Source: Caballeronia arationis
GTDB lineage: Bacteria; Pseudomonadota; Gammaproteobacteria; Burkholderiales; Burkholderiaceae
Assembly: GCF_001544975.2 (NCBI RefSeq)
Contig: NZ_FCOG02000009.1
Location: forward strand, 80,441-144,440
Length of the DNA: 64,000 nucleotides
Direction: 5' to 3'
In this document: in pieces, positions 1 through 7,654 of the stretch
Layout of the letters: every line of letters starts with the position of its first letter
How positions within the stretch are numbered: position 1 is the first letter of the stretch
Made by a program: the position numbers and the translations under genes
Notes under the pieces: generated by a model
Told to the model about the DNA's origin: nothing
What the model saw: only the letters and a program-made list of their open reading frames with translations
Databases searched by the model: none

Positions 1-191
1 TCGCCGGCCTCGCAATGAACAAGGTGGCGAAGATGCTGGTGGACGGCAAGACCGTCGCCGACGGTTCCGACCTCGGCGTGCCGGGCTACACGAAGGTCAC
101 GGTCACGAAGGGACCGGGCAAGGGCGTGATCGTGCGCGGCACCGGCTGGGTCGACGTAGACAAGTCGAACTACAAGCAGTATCCGTTCTGA
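1..191 (+). CDS. Sugar ABC transporter periplasmic binding protein, C-terminal fragment
   Basis: This is the last 62 residues of a secreted sugar-binding protein; its start lies outside the window. The frame begins at base 3 and stops with TGA at 189-191 after the residues KQYPF. It is followed by a double-domain ATPase and a ten-helix-type permease, the usual gene order of ribose/rhamnose/xylose-class importers, so the protein should deliver a sugar to that permease in the periplasm. The fragment is too short to name the sugar. Confidence 0.75.
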   Translation, partial: AGLAMNKVAKMLVDGKTVADGSDLGVPGYTKVTVTKGPGKGVIVRGTGWVDVDKSNYKQYPF

Positions 192-267
192 TGCGCATGC
201 GGCACGCTTCGCTTTTTCTTATCGACGGCGAAGCGTGCCGGCAGGTCAAAAGCAAATCAAGGTCATG

Positions 268-1794
268 ATGAATTCAGCACCGCTTCTCGAAGTCGTCGAT
301 ATTCACAAGCGCTTCACCGGCGTCTATGCGCTGCGCGGCGTGAGCCTCGCGTTCGAGCGCGGGCAGATCTATCACCTGCTCGGCGAAAACGGCTGCGGCA
401 AGAGCACGCTCATCAAGATCATCTCGGGCGCGCAGCCGCCCGATGAAGGCGAACTCGTGATCGAAGGCAGCCGCCATGCGCGGCTTTCGCCTCTCGAAGC
501 GCTTTCGGCGGGTATCGAAACCGTTTATCAGGACTTGTCGCTGCTGCCGAACATGAGCGTAGCGGAGAATGTCGCGCTGACGTCCGAGCTCGCGGAGCAT
601 GCGGGGCGCCTCGCGCGCACGTTCGATCGCCGCGCGCTTGCAGCTACGGCGGCGCGCGCGCTCGAAGCCGTGGGCCTTCCCGGCGACGCCGATTTCCAGG
701 CGACGCTCGTCGAGCAACTGCCGCTCGCGACTCGCCAACTGGTCGCCATCGCGCGCGCAATTGCGAGCGCGGCGAAGTTCGTCATCATGGACGAGCCGAC
801 GACCTCGCTCACACAGAAGGAAGTGGATAACCTGATCACGGTGCTCGCGAAACTGCGCGCCGACGGCGTCGCGGTGCTGTTCGTGAGCCACAAGCTCGAC
901 GAGTGCTATGCGATCGGCGGCGAGGTGATCGTGCTGCGTGACGGCCAGAAAATGGCACAAGGTCCGATCCAGAATTACACCAAGGCGCAGATCAGCGAAC
1001 TGATGACCGGCAAGCATCTTTCGACCGAGCGTTATCGCGAGGCGGGTGCAGAAGCCGCGCGCGAGATCGTGCTCGACGTGAAGTCGCTCGGTCGCAAGGG
1101 TCAGTTCGCCGATGTGTCGTTCGCGTTGCATCGCGGCGAGATTCTCGGCGTGACCGGTTTGCTCGATTCCGGCCGCAACGAACTCGCGCGTGCGCTAGCA
1201 GGCGTCGCACCGGCCGACCAGGGCACGGTGACGCTCGACGGCTCGCTCGTGCGCCTCTCATCCCCCGCCGATGCCAAATTGCAGCGCATCGGCTATGTGC
1301 CCGAAGACCGCCTGAACGAAGGTCTCTTCCTCGATAAGTCGATCCGCGACAACGTCATCACCGCGATGATCTCGAGCCTGCGCGACCGCTTCGGCCAGAT
1401 CGACCGCAAGCGCGCGCAGGAGCTTGCCGAGCGCACGGTCAAAGACCTGCAGATCGCGACTCCCGATGTCGACAAGCCGGTGCAGTCGCTCTCGGGCGGC
1501 AACCAGCAGCGCGTGCTGATCGGCCGCTGGCTCGCGATCGATCCGCGCGTGCTGATCCTGCACGGGCCGACCGTCGGCGTCGACGTGGGATCGAAGGACA
1601 TCATTTACCGCATCATGCAGCGGCTCGCGCAGACGGGCATCGGCATCATCCTGATCAGCGACGATCTGCCCGAACTGCTGCAGAACTGCGACCGAATCCT
1701 GATGATGAAGAAAGGCCGCGTCGCGAACGAGTATCGCGCCGAGCAGATGGCGGAGGCCGATCTTTATCACGCTCTACTTTCCGAGGCAGCATGA
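268..1794 (+). CDS. Sugar ABC transporter ATP-binding protein (RbsA/XylG/MglA class)
   Basis: This cytoplasmic ATPase of about 508 residues powers a carbohydrate importer. Two fused nucleotide-binding domains are visible. The first has Walker A GENGCGKST (about residues 39-47) and Walker B FVIMDEPTTSL. The second has a degenerate Walker A (GLLDSGRNEL, no GKS/T) but a clear signature LSGGNQQR. That asymmetry is normal for the RbsA class. I chose the ATG at 268 because an AAGG lies five bases upstream; ATG 265 and GTG 235 are alternatives in the same frame. The stop overlaps the permease start by four bases, so the two are translationally coupled. A DeoR-type repressor encoded at 5060-5785 is a possible regulator (inference). 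Confidence 0.9.
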   Translation: MNSAPLLEVVDIHKRFTGVYALRGVSLAFERGQIYHLLGENGCGKSTLIKIISGAQPPDEGELVIEGSRHARLSPLEALSAGIETVYQDLSLLPNMSVAENVALTSELAEHAGRLARTFDRRALAATAARALEAVGLPGDADFQATLVEQLPLATRQLVAIARAIASAAKFVIMDEPTTSLTQKEVDNLITVLAKLRADGVAVLFVSHKLDECYAIGGEVIVLRDGQKMAQGPIQNYTKAQISELMTGKHLSTERYREAGAEAAREIVLDVKSLGRKGQFADVSFALHRGEILGVTGLLDSGRNELARALAGVAPADQGTVTLDGSLVRLSSPADAKLQRIGYVPEDRLNEGLFLDKSIRDNVITAMISSLRDRFGQIDRKRAQELAERTVKDLQIATPDVDKPVQSLSGGNQQRVLIGRWLAIDPRVLILHGPTVGVDVGSKDIIYRIMQRLAQTGIGIILISDDLPELLQNCDRILMMKKGRVANEYRAEQMAEADLYHALLSEAA

Positions 1795-2846
1795 GCGAGT
1801 CCATCCGTCGTGTATCGCATGAAGCGATGCCGCAATCCGTGCAGGAGCTTGCGCCGCGCGTGCGGCAACTGAGCTGGACCGCGCGGCTGATGCGCAATCC
1901 CGAATGGTTCACGGTCGCGCTGATCGTGGTGACGTGCCTGATCGTCGGCACGCTGAATCCGCGCTTCTTCCAGTTCGCGACGCTCTTCGACCTGTTGCAT
2001 TCCGGCACGACGATGTCGCTCTTCGCGCTCGGCACGCTGGTCGTGCTGGCATCGGGCGGCATCGACGTATCGTTCACCGCGATCGCCGCGCTCACGATGT
2101 ACTCGCTCACCAAGGCGGTGTTCGCGTGGTGGCCGGATGCGCCGTTCGCGCTGATCCTCGTTGCGGGCGCGCTGGGCGGTGTCGTGCTCGGGATTGTCAA
2201 CGGCTTGCTCGTGCATCGGCTGAAAGCGCCCTCGCTGATCGTCACGATCGGCACGCAGTATCTCTACCGCGGTTTGCTGCTGACGTTCGTCGGCACGCAG
2301 TTCTTCATGAACATCCCGCACAGCATGGACAGCTTCGGACGCTTGCCGCTCTTCTTCTATCACACGGCCGATGGTTTGCGCGCGGTGCTGCCGGTCTCTG
2401 TGATCGCACTCGTGATCGCGGCCGTCGTGACGTGGTGGCTGCTCAATCGCACGATGATGGGTCGCGGAGTCTTTGCGATGGGCGGCAGCCTGCCGATTGC
2501 CGAGCGGCTCGGCTACAACCTGCGCGCGATTCACCTTTTTGTGTTCGGGTATACGGGGATGCTCGCGGGTGTGGCCGGCATCCTGCACGTATCGACGAAC
2601 CGTCTTGCGAACCCGTTCGATCTCGTCGGCACCGAACTCGACGTGATCGCGGCCGTGATCCTCGGCGGCGCGCGCATTACCGGTGGCACCGGGACAGTCG
2701 TGGGCACGCTTCTCGGCGTCGTGCTCGTGACGCTCATCAACAGCGTGCTGATCCTCGTCGGCGTGCCGAGCACGTGGCAGAAGGTGATTATCGGCGCGTT
2801 CATTCTGATCGCAGGAACGTTGTTCGCGTTAGGCCGCAGAAGCTAG
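1791..2846 (+). CDS. Sugar ABC transporter permease (RbsC class)
   Basis: This is the inner-membrane channel subunit of 351 residues for the importer formed with the preceding ATPase. The sequence is a run of hydrophobic helices with the family-typical segments VLASGGIDVSFTAI near residue 85 and VILGGARITGGTGTVVGTLL near residue 290, both hallmarks of the branched RbsC/AraH permease family. The roughly 40-residue hydrophilic N-terminus is cytoplasmic. It starts at ATG in an ATGA overlap with the ATPase stop and is the last gene of the operon; the next gene runs convergently. The transported sugar is not resolved. Confidence 0.9.
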   Translation: MSESIRRVSHEAMPQSVQELAPRVRQLSWTARLMRNPEWFTVALIVVTCLIVGTLNPRFFQFATLFDLLHSGTTMSLFALGTLVVLASGGIDVSFTAIAALTMYSLTKAVFAWWPDAPFALILVAGALGGVVLGIVNGLLVHRLKAPSLIVTIGTQYLYRGLLLTFVGTQFFMNIPHSMDSFGRLPLFFYHTADGLRAVLPVSVIALVIAAVVTWWLLNRTMMGRGVFAMGGSLPIAERLGYNLRAIHLFVFGYTGMLAGVAGILHVSTNRLANPFDLVGTELDVIAAVILGGARITGGTGTVVGTLLGVVLVTLINSVLILVGVPSTWQKVIIGAFILIAGTLFALGRRS

Positions 2847-2903
2847 CAGCCGGTCCGTGGCACGCGGGACGTGCCACGGATCGCCGGTGCTGCGTGCAGG
2901 CAT

Positions 2904-3749
2904 CTAGTTGAAGGGCGCCACCGCCTGCAGAATAGCGGCTTGCGGGCGAGCGATGTAATAGCCCTGCACAAAGACCTCGGGATGCAGCGCGAGCCAGCGT
3001 AACTGTTCCAGTGTCTCAACTCCTTCGACCACCACAAGAAATCCCATTCGGTGGAGCAACTGGAGGACACCGGTCAACAACGTGCACGCACGCGTCGATG
3101 CCGGGACGCCTGCGATGAATGCACGGTCCAGCTTGATTGTCTGGATGCGCGTGGACCCCAGCATCGCAAGTGACGAATAGCCCGAGCCGAAATCGTCGAG
3201 TGCGAAGCGCACACCCAGTTTTTCGAACGGGCGTGTGTAGTCGCTGACGGTCAATACCTGCGACGCGTTTTCGGTCTCGAGCAACTCGAGTTCGATCAGC
3301 GATGGTTCGATCTGGTAACGCGAACACGTCTCAACGATCCGTTCGCTAAGTTCCCTGTCAGCGAGTTGCGACGGCTGGATGTTGATGGTGGCACGCGCCG
3401 ACAGCACTCCGCTGTGTTGCAGGCCGCCCAGTTGACGGCAGGCTGTCTCCAGCACGAAATAGCTGATTGCGCGTGCGGTAATGGTGTCTTCCAGCGCTGT
3501 CATGAAGCTGCCGGGAAGAAGCACGCCGAGATCCGGGTGCTGCCACCGGATCAGACATTCCACGGCCAGGAGATCGAGTGTCCTTGCCTTCACGACGGGC
3601 TGATAGGCGACTGCGAACTCTCCGTCGCGCAAGCCCTCACGCGCGCGTTGGGGCGACAGGTTGCCTCGATGATGCGCGGAGGCCATCGTGCGCAAGACGT
3701 CCATACTTTCCTTGCCGTTCATTTGCTGTTGAGTATCGTTCACGGGCAT
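2904..3749 (-). CDS. EAL-domain cyclic-di-GMP phosphodiesterase
   Basis: A cytoplasmic protein of about 281 residues made almost entirely of one EAL domain, which hydrolyses cyclic-di-GMP to pGpG. The signature reads ECLIR (the ExLxR form of EAL), followed by the later active-site segments INIQPSQ, LELLETE, DDFGSGYSSL, IKLDRAFI and VVEGVET, so the metal and general-base residues look intact. No sensor or transmembrane part is present. Start choice is uncertain: ATG 3749 is used, but the frame stays open to a TTG at 3800, and ATG 3704 has a better ribosome site (AAGGAA). It stands alone, convergent with the sugar importer. Confidence 0.85.
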   Translation of the reverse strand: MPVNDTQQQMNGKESMDVLRTMASAHHRGNLSPQRAREGLRDGEFAVAYQPVVKARTLDLLAVECLIRWQHPDLGVLLPGSFMTALEDTITARAISYFVLETACRQLGGLQHSGVLSARATINIQPSQLADRELSERIVETCSRYQIEPSLIELELLETENASQVLTVSDYTRPFEKLGVRFALDDFGSGYSSLAMLGSTRIQTIKLDRAFIAGVPASTRACTLLTGVLQLLHRMGFLVVVEGVETLEQLRWLALHPEVFVQGYYIARPQAAILQAVAPFN

Positions 3750-4118
3750 CCCTGCAATCGATGAAGTGAAGAGATCGTCTGCATGCGCGATGCGCAACAA
3801 CGCGAGGCAGCATGGATCGTAAGTATTCGCTTACGGCGTGGGCATCAATGCAGCACTGCTGTCGATAACGGTGCTGCTACAAGCTCATACAACACCCTCC
3901 ATTCGCCCAAGGAGCGCGTTCCTGTATCGCCTACGCCGTGCGCTTAAATTCGGAGTTCGAAACGTTGCGTTGATTGATTCAGGGAAACGTGGCCCCGCCT
4001 CGGTTTAGTTGTAAAAATGTACGCACGACGCCATGTTCGCGTTCCTGGCTTGTCCAGGAAATGTCAAAATGGGCCTGATGAATGGTCAAATGAGGACACC
4101 GGAAGCCTGGAGGTGAGC
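3750..4118. other. Intergenic region with hairpin and direct repeats before the AraC gene
   Basis: A 369-base non-coding stretch. It holds a six-pair hairpin CGTAAG/CTTACG at 3818-3835 and a short palindrome CAGCACTGCTG near 3849. Just before the AraC-type gene, GTCAAAATG (4063-4071) and GTCAAATG (4085-4092) form direct repeats 22 bases apart, two helical turns, as expected of an AraC-family binding site. A good ribosome site GGAGG sits at 4109-4113. No other coding potential is evident. Confidence 0.5.
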
Positions 4119-5035
4119 ATGCGCCGGAATACCATGGATGCGCTGCCGTATTCCGGTTCGATTCCTGAGATCCGATACAGCAACCGCGATCGTCCCGGTA
4201 TGCAGATCGAGGTGCTCTCGCTATCCGATCTGATTGCGCGGGTACCGCCCCATCACTTCGATCACCCGCAGCGTCCCGAATTCACTTGTTGATTCTTTGC
4301 CTGGAAGGTAGCGGCAAGCACTGGGTCGATTTCTTTCGCTACGACTGGACTCCGTACACGATCTTCCATATCCGGCCGGGGCAGGTGCAGAAGTTCAGGC
4401 TCCAGCCCGACATGGAGGCGAAGATCATCTTGTTCACGCCCATGTTTCTCGCGTCGGAGAAGGGCGCTCCGGACAGGAGCGCCTGCGGCAGTCTGATGTG
4501 GCGCGGCCGGCCTGCGACAGTGCTGCATCCTCCGCGGCGACCGGAATGGCGGGCGATCGAGGATGTCTACTTGCTGGCGGAGGAATATCGCGACGCGGAC
4601 GGCTCCGCGCTGTCGGACAGGGTGCTCCAGCTTCAGTTGCAGACGCTGATCGTCCGCCTCGTCCGCATTTCTGATCAAGCCGAAGCGGTTCTGGCAGTCC
4701 CCGATGTCGCTCATCGCACCTATCTGCGCTTTATCGAGGCGCTCGAACAGCGGTACTCGCACACGAGGCGTGTCGAGGACTATGCGACAGCGCTCGGCTA
4801 TACGACGCGGACGTTGACACGCGCGTGTCTGGTGGCGAGTCAGTTGACGCCCAAAAAGTTGATTGAGAATCGTGTCGCTTTGGAGGCGAAGCGGCTCCTC
4901 GTTCACACCGACCTTTCGATCAAGGTGATCGCCCAGGAGGTCGGGTTCGGGGAAGACACCAACTTCGTGAAGTTTTTCCGACGCGTCGAGGGCGTGTTGC
5001 CAAGTGCGTTCAGAACCCGGTTTCGGATAAGGTAA
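4119..5035 (+). pseudogene. AraC-family transcriptional regulator, single-base frameshift
   Basis: An AraC-family regulator of about 305 residues read in two frames. The first frame runs from ATG 4119 (GGAGG five bases upstream) through the ligand-domain segment LSDLIARVPPHHFDHPQRPEF and stops at 4290-4292. The second frame picks up at once with LLILCLEGSGKHWVDF and continues to a normal two-helix-turn-helix AraC domain (DLSIKVIAQEVGFGEDTNF, VEGVLPSAFR). Restoring one C between 4283 and 4284 (TTC CAC TTG) rejoins the two as EF-H-LLILC. The rest is undamaged, so it is either an indel error in the assembly or a very recent mutation. The target genes are unknown. Confidence 0.8.
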
Positions 5036-5059
5036 GGCGGCATTGCCCGCCGCACGACG

Positions 5060-5785
5060 TCACTTCGCGCGCCGCGCGGCTTGCCCGTTCTCGGTGATGA
5101 CCGAGTCGAAGTCGTCGAGTTGCGAGAAGCGCACGGCCTTCACCTTGCCGAACTTGCTCGAGTCGACGACCAGATGCCGTTCCACCGCGCTCGCCATCGC
5201 CGCCTGCTTGATCGCGACCTCATGAAAGTTCCAGCAGGTCACGCCGCGCGCTTCGTCGACGCCGCCCGCCGACAGAAACGCCTTGTTGATGCCCATGCGC
5301 CGCAGCGTCTCGACGCTTTCGTCGCTCGCGAACGAATCCGACGACGGCACATAAACGCCGCCCAGCAGAATCATCCGCACGTTTGGCCTGCGCCGCAGGA
5401 TTTCCGCCACGTTCAGCGAGTAGCAGACGACCGTCAGGTGCATGTCCGCGGGAATCTGGCGCACGAGCGTCGTGAGGGTCGTGCCGCAGTCGATGAAAAC
5501 CGTCTCGCTGTCGACCAGCAAGCGCGCCGCCGCGCCCGAAGCCTCCGCCTTCGCCTGCGCGAAGTGGTCCTTTTCTTCTTCGATGGTGTAGCCAGCCGCG
5601 TTCGGTACATCGGCGGCGCTCACGATATAGCCGCCAAGATACGTGAACTGCGCCGGGCTCGCGGCGATGTCGCGCCGCACGGTCATCTCGGACACGCCGA
5701 GCAGCGTCGCGGCATCGCGCAGGCGCATCACGCTCTGGTTTTCGAGGGCACTGGCAAGCAGTCGCAGACGATCGGTTTTGGCCAT
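5060..5785 (-). CDS. deoR: DeoR-family transcriptional repressor (close to E. coli DeoR)
   Basis: A DNA-binding repressor of about 241 residues. The N-terminal winged helix reads LRDAATLLGVSEMTVRRDI (about residues 23-41), followed by YLGGYIV and an effector-binding DeoR C domain with DCGTTLTTL, CYSLN and VVDSSKFGKV. These segments match E. coli DeoR, which binds deoxyribose-5-phosphate, better than other members known to me. That suggests a pentose or deoxyribose phosphate effector (inference). The frame is open further upstream to 5869, but the protein homology begins at MAKTDRL, so ATG 5785 is used; no strong ribosome site is visible. It is convergent with the AraC gene and could control the sugar importer at 1-2846. 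Confidence 0.82.
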   Translation of the reverse strand: MAKTDRLRLLASALENQSVMRLRDAATLLGVSEMTVRRDIAASPAQFTYLGGYIVSAADVPNAAGYTIEEEKDHFAQAKAEASGAAARLLVDSETVFIDCGTTLTTLVRQIPADMHLTVVCYSLNVAEILRRRPNVRMILLGGVYVPSSDSFASDESVETLRRMGINKAFLSAGGVDEARGVTCWNFHEVAIKQAAMASAVERHLVVDSSKFGKVKAVRFSQLDDFDSVITENGQAARRAK

Positions 5786-5958
5786 CGGAGGGCCTGCGGG
5801 TCGGACGCCAGTAGCGCCGTGCGCAGTGTTAGATTCTGGTCGGATGATGAAAGAATTATAACAACGCAAGTCGAAAATGAGGCCCGAAGCCGACCGGTAC
5901 GGGGTAAATCCCGAGTAAGCCGCGGGGTGGCCGCCGACTGTTGTTTTTTAAAGATTGG

Positions 5959-5986
5959 TTGCACTGCAGCATAAAAAGAGTATTAT
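5959..5986 (+). promoter_or_regulatory. Candidate sigma-70 promoter of the 49-residue gene
   Basis: A -10 element TATTAT (five of six consensus bases) at 5981-5986 lies 16 bases after a weak -35 TTGCAC at 5959-5964, in an AT-rich stretch unlike the surrounding DNA. Transcription would start near 5993, inside the first arm of an inverted repeat. Confidence 0.4.
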
Positions 5987-5989
5987 CAG

Positions 5990-6020
5990 GGTTATCCCTT
6001 AGCTACTTACCCGGATAACC
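5990..6020. repeat. Inverted repeat GGTTATCC-N15-GGATAACC, possible operator
   Basis: Two perfect eight-base arms (5990-5997 and 6013-6020) separated by 15 bases sit between the candidate -10 and the start codon at 6024. The second arm takes the place where a ribosome site would be expected. It could act as an operator or as an mRNA hairpin; the protein that would bind it is unknown. Confidence 0.5.
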
Positions 6021-6023
6021 GCC

Positions 6024-6173
6024 ATGAAAACCACTGCTCAAACCTCGATTCTCGTTTCCTTCGGCTCCTGGCTGCGCAACGCCATGGCCGTCACGCGCCG
6101 CGAATGGAATCGCGCGCTCGACCTGCATGTCCAGAACTGCGAAATCCTCGTCGATGCTTATCGTCGCAAGTAA
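6024..6173 (+). CDS. Small conserved-looking protein, 49 residues
   Basis: A short frame beginning MKTTAQTSILVSFGSWL and ending CEILVDAYRRK. It is rich in basic and amphipathic residues in the middle (TRREWNRALDL), has no signal peptide and no clear transmembrane helix. Codon use is GC-rich and like that of the neighbours. It has its own candidate promoter and inverted repeat, and a strong terminator follows at 6307-6339. I do not recognise the family; size and composition recall the small DUF1127-like proteins of Burkholderiales, but the DUF1127 motif is not there. Function unknown. Confidence 0.6.
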   Translation: MKTTAQTSILVSFGSWLRNAMAVTRREWNRALDLHVQNCEILVDAYRRK

Positions 6174-6306
6174 GCCAGTAGCGGCGTCGCGCCGTTGCTC
6201 GCTGGCGAAGTGCGCGGGAAGTGACGCTGTGTCGGGGCTGAAACTGCCCCGGCGTGCGTGAACCGCGCTCGCTGGCTGAATCGCGAGAGTACCGTCGAGA
6301 GACGCA

Positions 6307-6339
6307 AAAGGGCCGTAGCGTACGCTGCGGCTTTTTTTT
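6307..6339 (+). terminator. Rho-independent terminator
   Basis: A nine-pair stem GCCGTAGCG/CGCTGCGGC (one G-T pair) with a two-base TA between the arms, followed by eight T residues at 6332-6339. It would end the transcript of the 49-residue gene and separate it from the LacI-type gene at 6460. Confidence 0.8.
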
Positions 6340-6459
6340 CGCCTCGGCTCCGGCGGCTCGCACATCCCATCGAGGCGATGGACGTCGTGGGGCCGCGAAT
6401 GAGGCCTGCCGTATCATTGTGAGCAGCCTTCACTCACGATCTGGACACCACCTCACCCG

Positions 6460-7518
6460 ATGGGCAACTCCAGCACCACCGTCAACGCCGCGAGCCAATC
6501 CCTCGACCCGAGCGGGCCGGCGCGCATGTCCGACGTCGCGCGTCTCGCAGGCGTATCCAAGATGACGGTTTCGCGCGTGCTCGCGGGACACAGCGTCGCG
6601 CTCGCGACGCGCGAGCGCGTGCAGCAAGCGATCGACGAACTGGGCTACGTCGCCGATGCCGCCGCCGGTGCGCTGTCCTCGGGGCGCTCGGAGTTCGTTG
6701 CCGTGCTGGTGCCGTCACTGGCCAGTTCCAACTTCTCCGATACCGTGCGCGGTCTGACGGCTGCGCTCGAACCGCAGGGCCTCCAGTTGCTGCTCGGCGA
6801 CACCGACTACGACCTCGACCGCGAAGAGCGGCTCGTGCGCTCGATGCTCAGGCATCAACCGCGCTGCGTCGCGCTTACCGGTGCGCAGCATACGGCGGCG
6901 ACGCGCACGCTCCTTGTGCGTTCGGGCATTCCGGTGGTCGAGATGTGGGACCTGCCGTCCGATCCGATCGACGCGGTCGTCGGCTTTTCGAATGCGAAAG
7001 CCGCGCGGGAGATGGTGCGCTATCTGCAGGCGCGCGGCTACCGGCGGATCGGCTTTATCGGCGGGGCCGGGGATCTCGACCGGCGCGGCTACGAGCGCCT
7101 GAAGGGTTATCGGCAGGAAATCAGGGCGCTGTCGCTCGGCGAGCCGCGCGTCGTGCGACTGGGCGATTCGCCGATCACGATGAGTCACGGCGCGCCCGCG
7201 CTCGATGCGCTTCTCGATCAATGGCCCGACACGGACGCCGTCATGTGCGTGAGCGACATGTCCGCGTTCGGCGCGATCATGCAGTGCCACCGCCGCGGCC
7301 TCTCCGTGCCCGACGACATCGCGGTCGCCGGATTTGGCAACTTTGAAGTGTCCGCTTGCTCGCATCCGACGATCACGACAGTCTCCGTGGACGCGCACGG
7401 CATCGGCTATCGCACCGGCGAAACGCTGCTGGCCGCCTTGAACGGACATCGCGCGCAAGACCGCGCACATACGAAAGTGAACATCGACTACACGGTGATA
7501 GCACGGGAAAGCGCCTAA
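6460..7518 (+). CDS. LacI-family transcriptional regulator (GntR_Ec-like)
   Basis: A 352-residue repressor of the LacI/GalR family. An N-terminal helix-turn-helix with hinge (MSDVARLAGVSKMTVSRVL, about residues 23-41, then ATRERVQQAIDELGYV) is followed by a periplasmic-binding-protein-like effector domain. It lies directly upstream of xylD-xylX in the same direction, and the gap holds a perfect palindrome resembling the site of the E. coli gluconate repressor GntR, so it very probably controls the pentonate genes. The effector would be a sugar acid or its keto-deoxy derivative (inference). No ribosome site is obvious at ATG 6460; ATG 6526, at the helix-turn-helix, is the alternative. Confidence 0.88.
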   Translation: MGNSSTTVNAASQSLDPSGPARMSDVARLAGVSKMTVSRVLAGHSVALATRERVQQAIDELGYVADAAAGALSSGRSEFVAVLVPSLASSNFSDTVRGLTAALEPQGLQLLLGDTDYDLDREERLVRSMLRHQPRCVALTGAQHTAATRTLLVRSGIPVVEMWDLPSDPIDAVVGFSNAKAAREMVRYLQARGYRRIGFIGGAGDLDRRGYERLKGYRQEIRALSLGEPRVVRLGDSPITMSHGAPALDALLDQWPDTDAVMCVSDMSAFGAIMQCHRRGLSVPDDIAVAGFGNFEVSACSHPTITTVSVDAHGIGYRTGETLLAALNGHRAQDRAHTKVNIDYTVIARESA

Positions 7519-7559
7519 ACTCGGGAAGCGTGCGGTCGCGGCGTGCTAACATTAAAAAT

Positions 7560-7574
7560 ATGTTACCGGTAACG
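7560..7574. promoter_or_regulatory. LacI/GntR-type operator upstream of xylD
   Basis: ATGTTACCGGTAACG contains the perfect 12-base palindrome GTTACCGGTAAC (7562-7573). A central CG and TTAC/GTAA arms are the pattern recognised by LacI-family proteins, and the sequence is close to the E. coli gluconate-repressor site (ATGTTA-N4-TAACAT). It lies between the LacI-type gene and xylD, about 80 bases before the xylD start. Confidence 0.78.
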
Positions 7575-7654
7575 CAACAGCACGCGAAGCAGTCACTGGA
7601 ATTGAGCGAACGCACTCGATGCGTCGTCGGAAAACAATCACGGAGATGAGCACG

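Noticed and set aside
235..267. GTG 235 as the start of the sugar ATPase
   Set aside because: The extra eleven residues have no homology character, and AAGG is well placed only for ATG 268.
4155..4165. GGTTCGATTCC, resembling a tRNA T-arm
   Set aside because: It lies inside the AraC-type coding sequence, in frame with conserved residues, and no acceptor stem or anticodon arm surrounds it.
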